From the NCBI GenBank assembly GCA_041738285.1, contig JBGSQB010000078.1, forward strand, positions 1 to 14,514: a stretch of 14,514 nt of DNA. Direction: 5' to 3'. Of this stretch, positions 1-6,948 are shown piece after piece. The translations under genes were made by a program, and so were the position numbers. How positions within the stretch are numbered: position 1 is the stretch's first letter; each line of letters starts with the position of its first letter. This DNA comes from SZUA-521 sp041738285 (GTDB lineage Bacteria; Pseudomonadota; Gammaproteobacteria; Pseudomonadales; Azotimanducaceae). The notes beneath the pieces are model-generated. The model saw nothing but the letters and a program-made list of their open reading frames with translations. It was not told the origin of the DNA and did no database searches.

Positions 1-43
1 GCCGGGACAGTTTACTTGTTCAGGTTCTGAGAGCAGGAGAGCT

Positions 44-133
44 GGGACAGTTTACTTGTTCAGGTTCGCCCGCTTGTGTCGTTTGCCACATTCGATGTAG
101 TGAGCGGCGAACCTGAACAAGTGAAACTGTCCC
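44..133. repeat. REPIN-like inverted repeat (two REP units in opposite orientation)
   Basis: The plus-strand unit at 44-67 and the minus-strand unit at 109-133 form an inverted pair. Complementarity continues inward (GGTTCGCC after the first unit, GGCGAACC before the second), giving about 30 paired bases with one bulge on each side and a loop of roughly 35 nt. Two inverted REPs around a short loop is the definition of a REPIN. In single-stranded DNA or RNA it would fold into a long hairpin and could stop read-through or protect the 3' end of the adjacent minus-strand mRNA (inference). Confidence 0.7.
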
Positions 134-217
134 ATTGCGTACCCAATGATTGAACCTGAACAAGTAAACTGTCCCATTGCGTACCCAATGATTGAACCTG
201 AACAAGTAAACTGTCCC
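134..217. repeat. Exact 42-bp tandem duplication containing a REP unit
   Basis: Positions 134-175 and 176-217 are identical over 42 bp. Each unit holds a near-palindrome, CATTGCGTACCCAATG, with one mismatched pair, followed by one minus-oriented REP unit. Perfect identity suggests a recent duplication by slippage or by REP mobilisation. Confidence 0.9.
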
Positions 218-235
218 CGCTGTCTCCGCTGCCCC

Positions 236-1885
236 CTACAACCGCGTGCTGGTCAGCTGCATATCCGCGTGGGCCCACGCCGCCTGGAAGCGCGCATCGA
301 CCGCGGCCGCCTCATCGGTCTTGCCTTGGGCGCGCAGGGCGCTGGCAAGGCCAAAGAGGGCCCAACCGTTCTCCGGAAAGACCGCCAGATCGTCGCGATA
401 GGTTTGTTCCGCGCCAGCGGCATCGCCCGCAGCCAGTTGAGTAGCTCCGAGCGCGTGTCGCACCGGATAGAACCAGTCGGGTGGCTCCGTATAGTTGAGC
501 TCCGACTCGGCGTCGAGCGCGAGTTCCAGGCGATCGATCGCACCCGCCAGGTCACCCTCGGCGCGCAGCACTTCGCCTTCCAGCATCGATTGCGCGACTG
601 CGGAAACTGACAGCGCGCTGTTGATGCCGAAGAATTCCAGGTTCGCCAGCGCGGGATCGGCGCGCGCCGCTGTCAATGCCGCCAGCTGAGCCTTCGCAGC
701 ATCGATGTTGCCCTTGCCGAGATGCGCCATGCCGGTCGCGTAGTGCCACACCGCGCGCGCATACAGCAGGTCGGCCGCAGGCTCGGGCGTTGCGAGAACG
801 TCGTCCCAGCGCGCGAAGCGCACGTATAGAAACAGTGGCTGCACATGAAAATGCTGGGGCACGGCCAATGCGGGTTCGCGCATCATGGCCTCGGGAATGA
901 GCGCCGAGGTGCCGCGCGCCAGCTCGATCGACTTCTCGCTCCAGCCTTCGATCGCCGCGGTGACGGCACCGAAGTGCCAGTTGTGCGGAACATAGCCAAC
1001 CTTGTAGAGGGGCGCATTGGCACGGCAGGCGGCCAGAAAACTCGAGTCCGCTTTCGTCGCCTGGATGTTGGTCAGGGTGGAGTCGTGATAGCGACCGACG
1101 CGAATGTAGATGTGGGCAGGCATATGGACCAGATGTCCGGCGGTCGGCGCCAGCGCCGCCAATCGGTCAGCGTAGGCCGCCGCGCGATTGGCATCGTTCG
1201 ACTGCTCGACACCGTGAATGTACAAATGAATCGCACCCACGTGGTCGGGGTTGAGCGCTAGCGCTTTCTCAATGCTTGCCACCACTTCGGGTGTCCACGG
1301 CTGTTCGGTGCCGTCCGGCAGCCAGAAGTTCCAGGGATGCAGATCCATGAGCGCTTCGGCGGTCAACGTGACGACGTCGTCGTCTTCCGGGAACTGAGCT
1401 GCGACCGCGCGCATGGCATCTGCGTAGGCAAGATCCAGCGCTTCGCGCTCGCCTTCGGCATACCGATGCACCAACGCGCCGGTGAGCGCGCGCTCCAAGG
1501 CCGAGCCATGCGCTGCTGCCAGTTCCTTGGCTTTGGTCGAAAGCACGCGCGCCCGCGGTATATTCCCGTCTTCCATTGCCGCGTTCAAATTGGGGCCGAG
1601 CACGAGCGCACTGCCCCAATAGCACATGGCACAGTCCGGATCGTAAGCAGCGGCCTCCGTGAACGCGAGGTCCGCGGCGGCATGATTGAAGGCGAACGCG
1701 AGGGCCAGCCCCTGATCGAAGTACTTCTGCGCCTCGGGACTCGTACTCGAAATCATGAGGTGAACGCCGCCCAGGCCTTCGAACAGCGGCTGACCCGGTT
1801 CCCGCGCCGGCGTCGAGGTGGTGGGACTCGATCCGTCGCACGCGGTGAGTAGTACGGCGATGGCCGCAATGAACAGAACTCTCAT
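236..1885 (-). CDS. TPR-repeat lipoprotein
   Basis: 549-residue protein of a widespread TPR family whose biochemical role I do not know. The N-terminus is a lipoprotein signal (MRVLFIAAIAVLLTAC); the lipobox LTAC predicts lipidation at Cys16, and Asp at +2 hints at possible inner-membrane retention if the E. coli sorting rule applies. The mature part has helical TPR-like repeats, including a segment at about residues 51-84 (EAQKYFDQGLALAFAFNHAA) that ends at a CxxC pair (Cys85, Cys88). Farther on is the conserved-looking HMPAHIYIRVGRYHDS, which with the CxxC might bind metal (inference). The ATG at 1885 is preferred over a TTG at 1906 because GGGAGA lies 4 nt upstream (1890-1895) and the signal peptide begins there. 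It follows the membrane-protein gene by 39 nt on the same strand, so the two are probably one transcript. REP repeats lie just beyond the stop. Confidence 0.85.
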   Translation of the reverse strand: MRVLFIAAIAVLLTACDGSSPTTSTPAREPGQPLFEGLGGVHLMISSTSPEAQKYFDQGLALAFAFNHAAADLAFTEAAAYDPDCAMCYWGSALVLGPNLNAAMEDGNIPRARVLSTKAKELAAAHGSALERALTGALVHRYAEGEREALDLAYADAMRAVAAQFPEDDDVVTLTAEALMDLHPWNFWLPDGTEQPWTPEVVASIEKALALNPDHVGAIHLYIHGVEQSNDANRAAAYADRLAALAPTAGHLVHMPAHIYIRVGRYHDSTLTNIQATKADSSFLAACRANAPLYKVGYVPHNWHFGAVTAAIEGWSEKSIELARGTSALIPEAMMREPALAVPQHFHVQPLFLYVRFARWDDVLATPEPAADLLYARAVWHYATGMAHLGKGNIDAAKAQLAALTAARADPALANLEFFGINSALSVSAVAQSMLEGEVLRAEGDLAGAIDRLELALDAESELNYTEPPDWFYPVRHALGATQLAAGDAAGAEQTYRDDLAVFPENGWALFGLASALRAQGKTDEAAAVDARFQAAWAHADMQLTSTRL

Positions 1886-1924
1886 GGCATCTCCCAATTG
1901 CACCAAGTGGTCGAATTGTAACCC

Positions 1925-2437
1925 CTACTCCTTACCTACGATCTGACTGAACGTGGACTCGACAAGACGCATGAAAACGAACGCCGACGTGCACAGCATG
2001 GCGACGAGCGCGCCCACGTAAAGGGCATCGTCCAGCGCCTCCATCCATCCGAACAACACAATCAGCAGCCCTGCCTGCACCAGGAGCTGCAGCGCGCCTG
2101 AGACGCCGGCAGCGACCAGATCCGGGTCGAAGTCCTCTCTCACGGGGTTGTAGGTGGCAAAGAAGGAGACGAATTCGATGTAGATCAACGCGAGGAACAC
2201 CCCAGCCGCAATCTGCCATACCTGAGTCATTGGCAATCCGAATCGCGCCAGCGCACTGGGCACGAGCGAGGCCACGACCACAATCAGGCTGGTGGCGATG
2301 ACGAGGCGCAATCGCAGCAAATCGTGAATGGCGCGGCCACTGCGCACTCGCCGGCCGAGAACGCTGACGAGCGCGGCGAACCCCGCAAACGTCGCGGCGA
2401 TTTCCGCAATGGTGAGTAGTGCGTCCGAGTCGTCCAT
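1925..2437 (-). CDS. Small integral membrane protein of unknown function
   Basis: About 170 residues with four likely transmembrane helices. The first is near the N-terminus (IAEIAATFAGFAALVSVLG), followed by LVIATSLIVVVASLVPSAL, then IAAGVFLALIYIEFVSFFA and a C-terminal pair containing LLVQAGLLIVLFGW and ALVAMLCTSAFVFM. A basic stretch (GRRVRSGR) follows helix 1. I recognise the general type (conserved uncharacterised four-helix proteins beginning MDxxxLLTIAEI) but no function. The ATG at 2437 is chosen because the conserved-looking sequence begins there. A GTG at 2461 in the same frame is an alternative. It has an AAGG about 11 nt upstream, so neither start has an ideal ribosome site. It is divergent from the TPR-sulfotransferase and upstream of the TPR lipoprotein. 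Confidence 0.75.
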   Translation of the reverse strand: MDDSDALLTIAEIAATFAGFAALVSVLGRRVRSGRAIHDLLRLRLVIATSLIVVVASLVPSALARFGLPMTQVWQIAAGVFLALIYIEFVSFFATYNPVREDFDPDLVAAGVSGALQLLVQAGLLIVLFGWMEALDDALYVGALVAMLCTSAFVFMRLVESTFSQIVGKE

Positions 2438-2449
2438 GCGCCAATGGTA

Positions 2450-2478
2450 CCGCCTTGCCACAGCGTGCGCCGCCTTGC
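2450..2478. repeat. Pair of 9-bp direct repeats in the divergent intergenic region
   Basis: CCGCCTTGC occurs at 2450-2458 and again at 2470-2478, exactly 20 bp apart (about two helical turns), within the 53-bp gap between two divergent genes. Such spacing would suit a regulator binding one face of the helix. On the minus strand the same bases read GCAAGGCGG and could act as a weak ribosome-binding site, a simpler explanation. No clear -10 or -35 box is visible for either gene. Confidence 0.4.
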
Positions 2479-2490
2479 GACCATGCCACC

Positions 2491-4056
2491 ATGAACACGT
2501 CTATTGCTGCCCTCGTCCACGAAGGGTTCAACGCCCTGACGAGCGGTCGCACCGAACTGGCCGCCGACTATTGTCGTCAAGCGCTTGCCATTGACCCGAA
2601 GTGCATCCAGGCGCACTTCCTGGTCGGGTTGATCGCCAGCGAGCGCGGTGACGCCAAGACGGCGGCGAGCGCCTTCGGATCAGTGACCCGGCTCGATACC
2701 CGCCATGTCGCGGCATGGGCGCAACTGGCGCGTGTGTTCGTGCAAACCGGACAGCTGCAACGCGCCGATCAGGCGTTGGCGAAGGCACTTGCCGCGGATA
2801 CGAGCGATGCCACCGTGCTCGACACCCTCGGTGCGGTGCAGTCGCTGCTCGGCAATCAACTAAGCGCGAAGGCGTACTATCAGCGCGCGGCGACAGCGCA
2901 GCCGGACCACGTACCGTTTCAAATCAATCTCGCCAACGCCTGCATCTTCCTGGGCGAGTTGCCAGCGGCACAGGCAGCCATCGAGCGCGCGCTGTCGCTC
3001 GACCCCATCAATCCGCAAGGCCATTGGCTGTTCAGCACCAGCCGAACCGCAACCGACCACTCGCACATCGAAACCCTCGAAGTCCTGATCGAACGCGCAT
3101 CGCGCGCACCGCACGCACTCGCGTTCCTGTGTTACGCCGCCGGCAAGGAGTACGAAGACCTCGAGGAATGGGACCAAGCCTTCGCTGCGTTTGCCCGCGG
3201 CGCCGCTGCGCGGCGTTCACGGATCACCTTCGATGAGCGCGCGGAAGTCGCGACATTCGACGCGCTCGATACGCACCTGTCCCGCGCCTTACTGGCGCAG
3301 CCGGACTCGGCAATCGACGACGATGGCCCGATTTTCGTGCTCGGTCAGCCGAGGACCGGGACGACCCTGGTCGAGCGCATCATCACCAGCCACTCGCAGG
3401 TGCACTCTGCCGGCGAACTACAACAGTTTCGCCTGTCCATCCGCCGTCTCGTGAACCTACCGGAGGGCGAGCGTCTTTCGCCACGCATGGTCGAAGCCGC
3501 GGCGGCGCTCGATCCCGCGGCGCTGGGCAGTGCGTACCTGAACGCGACTGCGACTGTGCGCGGTACAACGCCAAGGTTCGTCGACAAACTGCCGACCAAC
3601 TTTCTGTTCCTCCCGCTCATTGCCCGCGCGTTGCCGCGTGCGCGCATCGTGCACGTCACGCGTGATCCGATGGACAGCTGTTTCGCTAGCTTCAAGCAGT
3701 TGTTCGCCGATGCCTACCCGCACTCCTACGAGCAAACGGAAATGGCGCGGCACTACGCGCGCTACCACCGCCTGATGGCGCTTTGGCGCACACGGTTGCC
3801 AAGCCGCATCATCGATGTGAACTACGAGTCTCTGGTGGCCGATGTCGAAGCGCAATCACGACGACTCATCGACGCACTGGGGCTGCCATGGGAAGACGCA
3901 TGCCTTGACTTTCATCGCCAGCCCCAAGCAGTGGCGACTGCGAGCGCAGTCCAGGTGCGCCAGCCTGCGCATAGTCGATCGGTCGGTCGCTGGCTTCGCT
4001 ATCGAACTCAACTCGAGCCGATGCGCCAGGTGCTCGCCCGGGCCGGCCTCGCCTGA
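2491..4056 (+). CDS. TPR-repeat sulfotransferase family protein
   Basis: 521 residues in two parts. Residues ~6-175 form about five 34-residue TPRs (for example AADYCRQALAIDPKCIQAHF and AAQAAIERALSLDPINPQGH). The C-terminal half is a PAPS-dependent sulfotransferase-like domain. The 5'-phosphosulfate loop is FVLGQPRTGTTLVERI (PRTGTTL at 287-293). The 3'-phosphate-binding segment is HVTRDPMDSCFASF, with Arg391 and Ser396. NYESLVAD and the C-terminal AVQVRQPAHSRSVGRW are typical of this TPR-sulfotransferase group. No signal peptide or membrane segment is seen, so it is probably cytoplasmic. Acceptor unknown. The ATG at 2491 starts the first TPR; an in-frame upstream start would overlap the divergent gene. 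No Shine-Dalgarno is visible. The TonB receptor starts 77 nt downstream on the same strand with no evident promoter or terminator between. Confidence 0.88.
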   Translation: MNTSIAALVHEGFNALTSGRTELAADYCRQALAIDPKCIQAHFLVGLIASERGDAKTAASAFGSVTRLDTRHVAAWAQLARVFVQTGQLQRADQALAKALAADTSDATVLDTLGAVQSLLGNQLSAKAYYQRAATAQPDHVPFQINLANACIFLGELPAAQAAIERALSLDPINPQGHWLFSTSRTATDHSHIETLEVLIERASRAPHALAFLCYAAGKEYEDLEEWDQAFAAFARGAAARRSRITFDERAEVATFDALDTHLSRALLAQPDSAIDDDGPIFVLGQPRTGTTLVERIITSHSQVHSAGELQQFRLSIRRLVNLPEGERLSPRMVEAAAALDPAALGSAYLNATATVRGTTPRFVDKLPTNFLFLPLIARALPRARIVHVTRDPMDSCFASFKQLFADAYPHSYEQTEMARHYARYHRLMALWRTRLPSRIIDVNYESLVADVEAQSRRLIDALGLPWEDACLDFHRQPQAVATASAVQVRQPAHSRSVGRWLRYRTQLEPMRQVLARAGLA

Positions 4057-4123
4057 TGATGCGGTACCTGCGCGTTGCAAAGATCCGTTGAATTGGTCAG
4101 AGTCCGACGGTCGAAAAGCAGTC

Positions 4124-4129
4124 AGGGGG
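4124..4129 (+). promoter_or_regulatory. Ribosome-binding site supporting a GTG start
   Basis: AGGGGG lies 4 nt before the GTG at 4134 and fixes that codon as the start of the TonB-dependent receptor. The next residues form a classic signal peptide and no ATG is available nearby. The rest of the 4057-4133 gap shows no convincing promoter. Confidence 0.7.
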
Positions 4130-4133
4130 TCGA

Positions 4134-6440
4134 GTGAGGTTCAGTCTATCGAAGTCGGGGAATCTGGCACGCGCGGTCTCGGCGGTCACACTGCTCAGCG
4201 CGGTTGCAGCGCAAGCAGAAACGACGATCGAAGAGATCCTCGTCACTGCCCAGCGGCGCGCAGAATCGGTTCAGGATGTGCCGCTCGCGGTGTCCGCGTT
4301 CAGCGGTGAGTTCATGCGCGAACGCAACCTCAATGACGTCAAGGACCTGTCCATCTTCACCCCAGGCGTCACCGGCAACTCCCAGGACAGCTTCATCGAT
4401 ACCCTGCAGGTGCGCGGCATTCTGACCAACGACTTCGGTGTGGGGGGTGACCCGTCCATCGGTTTCTTCAAGAACAACATCTATCAAGGCCGCAACGGCG
4501 CTGTGGTCACGAGTCTGTACGACATTCAGCGCGCGGAGGTGCTGCGCGGTCCCCAAGGCTTCCTGTTCGGTCGCAACGCCATCGGCGGCGCGGTGAGCGT
4601 GTTCACCAATCGACCGAACTTCGACGGCAACGACGGCTATGTCGAAACGGACATCGGTGAAGGCGGCCGGGGGGTGCTGGAAGGCGCCATCAACGTACCA
4701 ATCAGTGACAACTTCGCCATGCGGATTGCCGGCTACCACTCGCAGGAAAACGGCTTCGTCGACAACGAGTTCGACCCCAGCAAGCGCGATCTCATTGCGC
4801 ATACCAAAGAGGCCGTGCGCGTTTCGAGCCTGTTGCGCCTGGAACAGACCGATATCAACCTGATGGTGGAGTACGAAGACCGCGATCAGTCCGGGTCGAT
4901 GTACCGCGCAACCCAGAAAGGCGAGAGCTGGGAGGCAGTCAACGACGCCTTCGGACCGCTTGCACTACGCGGGAGCAAACGTGACGTCGACTCCGACATG
5001 GGCCTGGGCGAGGCGGACGATGCCGAGGTATTGAGTGTCGAACTGCAGATCGAGCGCGATCTGGGGTTTGCCACACTGACCTCGCTCACCGGCTACAAGG
5101 ACCATGACTACACCTACGCCGAAGACTTCGACGGCACACCGATCCGCATCAACGACTACGCGCAGGACCAGTCGGGCGACTACTTCGAAACGGAACTGCG
5201 CCTCGTCTCCCAGGGCAGCGATCCGCTGTCGTGGTATGCCGGTGTATCGCTGTATCAGGAAAACATCGACGCGTTGTTCACTCAAGGTCAGGACGAAGAA
5301 GTGTTCTGCGCCTACTACATCGGCACCAGTTGCTCGGACTACTTCGCCTACTACGGCTACTACACATTCACGCCAACCGCCGAAGGCATGGTCGAGCGCA
5401 ATCGGGTCAAGGGCGACTATCGCGGCTGGGCCGCCTATGCTGATCTGACCTATGCGTTCAGCGACCGACTCGATGCCAGTGTCGGCGTCCGCTACACCTA
5501 CGACGAAAAGGACTTCAAGCTGCGCACGCTGCCGGTGGCGAGCGATCTCGGCCCTTCGTTCGCACTGGGCTACATCACCGATGGTTACCTGCAGGACAAG
5601 CAGGACTGGGACGCATTCACACCGCGTGCGCAGATCCGCTTCCGGCCCAACAACGACACGATGGTGTTTGGCAGCGTCACCCGCGGTTACAAGGCCGGCG
5701 GCTTCGGCAGCTTCGTGATCCAGACCACCGAGGATTTCTACGCACCAAACTTCCCATCCGCGCCGGTGAGCAAGGCTGACGCGCGACCCGACGACTTCGA
5801 CCCGGAGACCGCCTGGTCGTACGAGGTCGGTTACAAAGCCGATCTGCTCGAGCGTACCCTGCGCACCGACCTCAGCGTCTACTACTACACCTATGAGGAC
5901 CTGCAAGTGACCGTGCCAGGCGTGGGTGGCGGCATCGTGGTGGACAACGTCGGCAGCGTCGATGGCTGGGGCATCGAAGGCTCGATCCAGTGGATCATCA
6001 ATGACAACGTCGATCTGTACCTGGCCGGGGCGTGGGCCGACAGCGAAGTGAGCGACGCCGAATCGCTATGCGACGGCGATTCGGCATGCAATGGCGAATC
6101 CCTCGCCTACGTTCCGGAATTCTCCGGCTCTGCCGTACTCGAACTGCACCACCCCTACGCCGACGGTCAGCTACGCTACACCGCCGAAGTGTTTGGCCAA
6201 AGCGAAACCCACGGTGGACTGCTGGCACTGAGTGAAGCCAAGAACGACGCCTACTACGACCTTACCCTGCGGGCCGGCTACGAGGCGGTCGCCGGCTGGT
6301 CGGTGTTCGGCTACGTCGAGAACGTCACCGACGAGATCTACTTCGACGGTGTTGCCGAAGGCAGCGGACCGATCGTCGCGCATTGGTTCGGGCCGAGTCG
6401 GGGCCGAACTTTCGGGGTGCGCATGAGTTGGGATTTCTGA
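4134..6440 (+). CDS. TonB-dependent outer-membrane receptor
   Basis: 768-residue outer-membrane transporter that would use TonB/ExbBD energy to import a scarce ligand. Signal peptide residues 1-28, cleavage after AVAAQA. A TonB-box-like segment follows (IEEILVTAQ, 32-40). The plug domain spans roughly 45-165 and holds VQDVPLAVSAFSGEFM and the family-typical ILRGP-like EVLRGPQGFLFGRNAIGGAV. The remainder is beta-barrel ending GRTFGVRMSWDF, with the terminal aromatic residue expected for BAM recognition. Predicted loops include a tyrosine-rich stretch bounded by Cys392/Cys400 and an acidic loop with Cys646/Cys652, each pair able to form a disulfide. The ligand is unknown: this general class covers siderophores, but also vitamins, glycans and hydrophobic organics, and there is no iron-uptake gene nearby. 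Starts at GTG. Its stop overlaps the next start (TGATG at 6438-6442), so the two are translationally coupled. Confidence 0.95.
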   Translation: MRFSLSKSGNLARAVSAVTLLSAVAAQAETTIEEILVTAQRRAESVQDVPLAVSAFSGEFMRERNLNDVKDLSIFTPGVTGNSQDSFIDTLQVRGILTNDFGVGGDPSIGFFKNNIYQGRNGAVVTSLYDIQRAEVLRGPQGFLFGRNAIGGAVSVFTNRPNFDGNDGYVETDIGEGGRGVLEGAINVPISDNFAMRIAGYHSQENGFVDNEFDPSKRDLIAHTKEAVRVSSLLRLEQTDINLMVEYEDRDQSGSMYRATQKGESWEAVNDAFGPLALRGSKRDVDSDMGLGEADDAEVLSVELQIERDLGFATLTSLTGYKDHDYTYAEDFDGTPIRINDYAQDQSGDYFETELRLVSQGSDPLSWYAGVSLYQENIDALFTQGQDEEVFCAYYIGTSCSDYFAYYGYYTFTPTAEGMVERNRVKGDYRGWAAYADLTYAFSDRLDASVGVRYTYDEKDFKLRTLPVASDLGPSFALGYITDGYLQDKQDWDAFTPRAQIRFRPNNDTMVFGSVTRGYKAGGFGSFVIQTTEDFYAPNFPSAPVSKADARPDDFDPETAWSYEVGYKADLLERTLRTDLSVYYYTYEDLQVTVPGVGGGIVVDNVGSVDGWGIEGSIQWIINDNVDLYLAGAWADSEVSDAESLCDGDSACNGESLAYVPEFSGSAVLELHHPYADGQLRYTAEVFGQSETHGGLLALSEAKNDAYYDLTLRAGYEAVAGWSVFGYVENVTDEIYFDGVAEGSGPIVAHWFGPSRGRTFGVRMSWDF
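6057..6085. repeat. Perfect inverted repeat inside the TonB-receptor gene
   Basis: GCCGAATCG (6057-6065) is followed after 11 nt by its exact reverse complement CGATTCGGC (6077-6085); one more C-G pair closes the stem to 10 bp. It encodes the loop containing Cys646 and Cys652. It may be chance in GC-rich coding DNA. Confidence 0.4.
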
Positions 6441-6943
6441 TGGTGTTCACGCGTCGCAGCTTCATGGCCTCGACTGCGGCGACGCTCGCCGCAGTCGTTG
6501 CCTTGCCGCGCTCCGCTCGGGCAGCGCTCGCCGCCGATACACTCAAAGCACTGACCGACTCGGATGTCGTCTACCTCACGCCGCTCAAGCGCTCCGGCGC
6601 AGAGAGCACCTGCAAGGCCGAGATCTGGTTCGTCGAGGACAACGGTGCAATCTATCTCGTGACCTCGGCCAGCGCCTGGCGGGCGCGGGCGATCGGCAAA
6701 GGGCTCACGCGCGCCCGCATCTGGGTGGGTGAGTTCGGCACCTGGACCGATGCCAAGGACGCATTCCGCGCCGCACCCACCTTCGAAGCGGACGGCAGTG
6801 TCGTTGCCACCACCGAAGATCAGGGTCACGTGCTGGCGATCATGGGCGAGAAATACCGCGCCAGCTGGCTGGTTTGGGGGCCGCGATTCCGCAACGGCCT
6901 CGCCGACGGCTCGCGCGTCATGTTGCGATACACACCGGTATAA
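6440..6943 (+). CDS. Tat-exported PNPOx-like (split beta-barrel flavin-fold) protein
   Basis: 167 residues. The N-terminus is a twin-arginine signal: TRRSFM fits the S/T-RR-x-F-x motif and is followed by a hydrophobic Ala-rich stretch ending LPRSARA, so export folded into the periplasm is predicted. The mature domain (VVYLTPLKRSG, KAEIWFVEDNGAIYLVTSAS, then ARAIGKGLTRARIWVGEFG) resembles the pyridoxamine-phosphate-oxidase/DUF2255-like split beta-barrel fold, which binds FMN, F420 or heme in relatives. The assignment comes from pattern recognition and the cofactor is unknown. The ATG at 6440 is preferred because it overlaps the receptor stop, begins the Tat signal, and has GGGA 6 nt upstream (6430-6433). 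The next gene starts 5 nt after its stop. Export is odd, as the two flavoenzymes encoded downstream have no signal peptide. It could instead be an exported substrate-binding or heme-handling protein for the receptor ligand. Confidence 0.75.
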   Translation: MVFTRRSFMASTAATLAAVVALPRSARAALAADTLKALTDSDVVYLTPLKRSGAESTCKAEIWFVEDNGAIYLVTSASAWRARAIGKGLTRARIWVGEFGTWTDAKDAFRAAPTFEADGSVVATTEDQGHVLAIMGEKYRASWLVWGPRFRNGLADGSRVMLRYTPV

Positions 6944-6948
6944 AAGTC

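Larger units (their letters stand above)
4..217. repeat. Cluster of five REP-like palindromic repeat units
   Basis: Five copies of a 24-25 nt unit with core GGGACAGTTTACTTGTTC followed by AGGTTC lie here. Two are on the plus strand (4-27, 44-67) and three on the minus strand (109-133, 152-175, 194-217). The 109-133 copy has one extra base and is otherwise near identical. The cluster sits just past the stop codon of the TPR lipoprotein gene, a usual location for REP sequences. The GGGACAG core resembles repeats mobilised by REP-associated tyrosine transposases (RAYTs), from knowledge of the family. No transposase gene is in the window. No protein-coding gene is credible in 1-235. Confidence 0.8.

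Noticed and set aside
4..217. CRISPR array
   Set aside because: Repeat units occur in both orientations, spacing is irregular, and the spacer in the tandem part is itself repeated.
146..610. Plus-strand open frame beginning in the repeats
   Set aside because: It arises from REP sequence and then runs antisense to the TPR lipoprotein; no ribosome site or domain.
4057..4133. Promoter for the TonB receptor
   Set aside because: TTGCAA and TTGAAT can be picked out but neither has a reasonable -10 at proper spacing.
4965..5906. 313-codon minus-strand open frame
   Set aside because: Antisense to the TonB-receptor barrel and without recognisable motifs or a start signal.
4134..6440. Siderophore receptor assignment
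   Set aside because: Sequence class alone does not define the ligand and no siderophore, heme or Fur-box-like feature is visible nearby.
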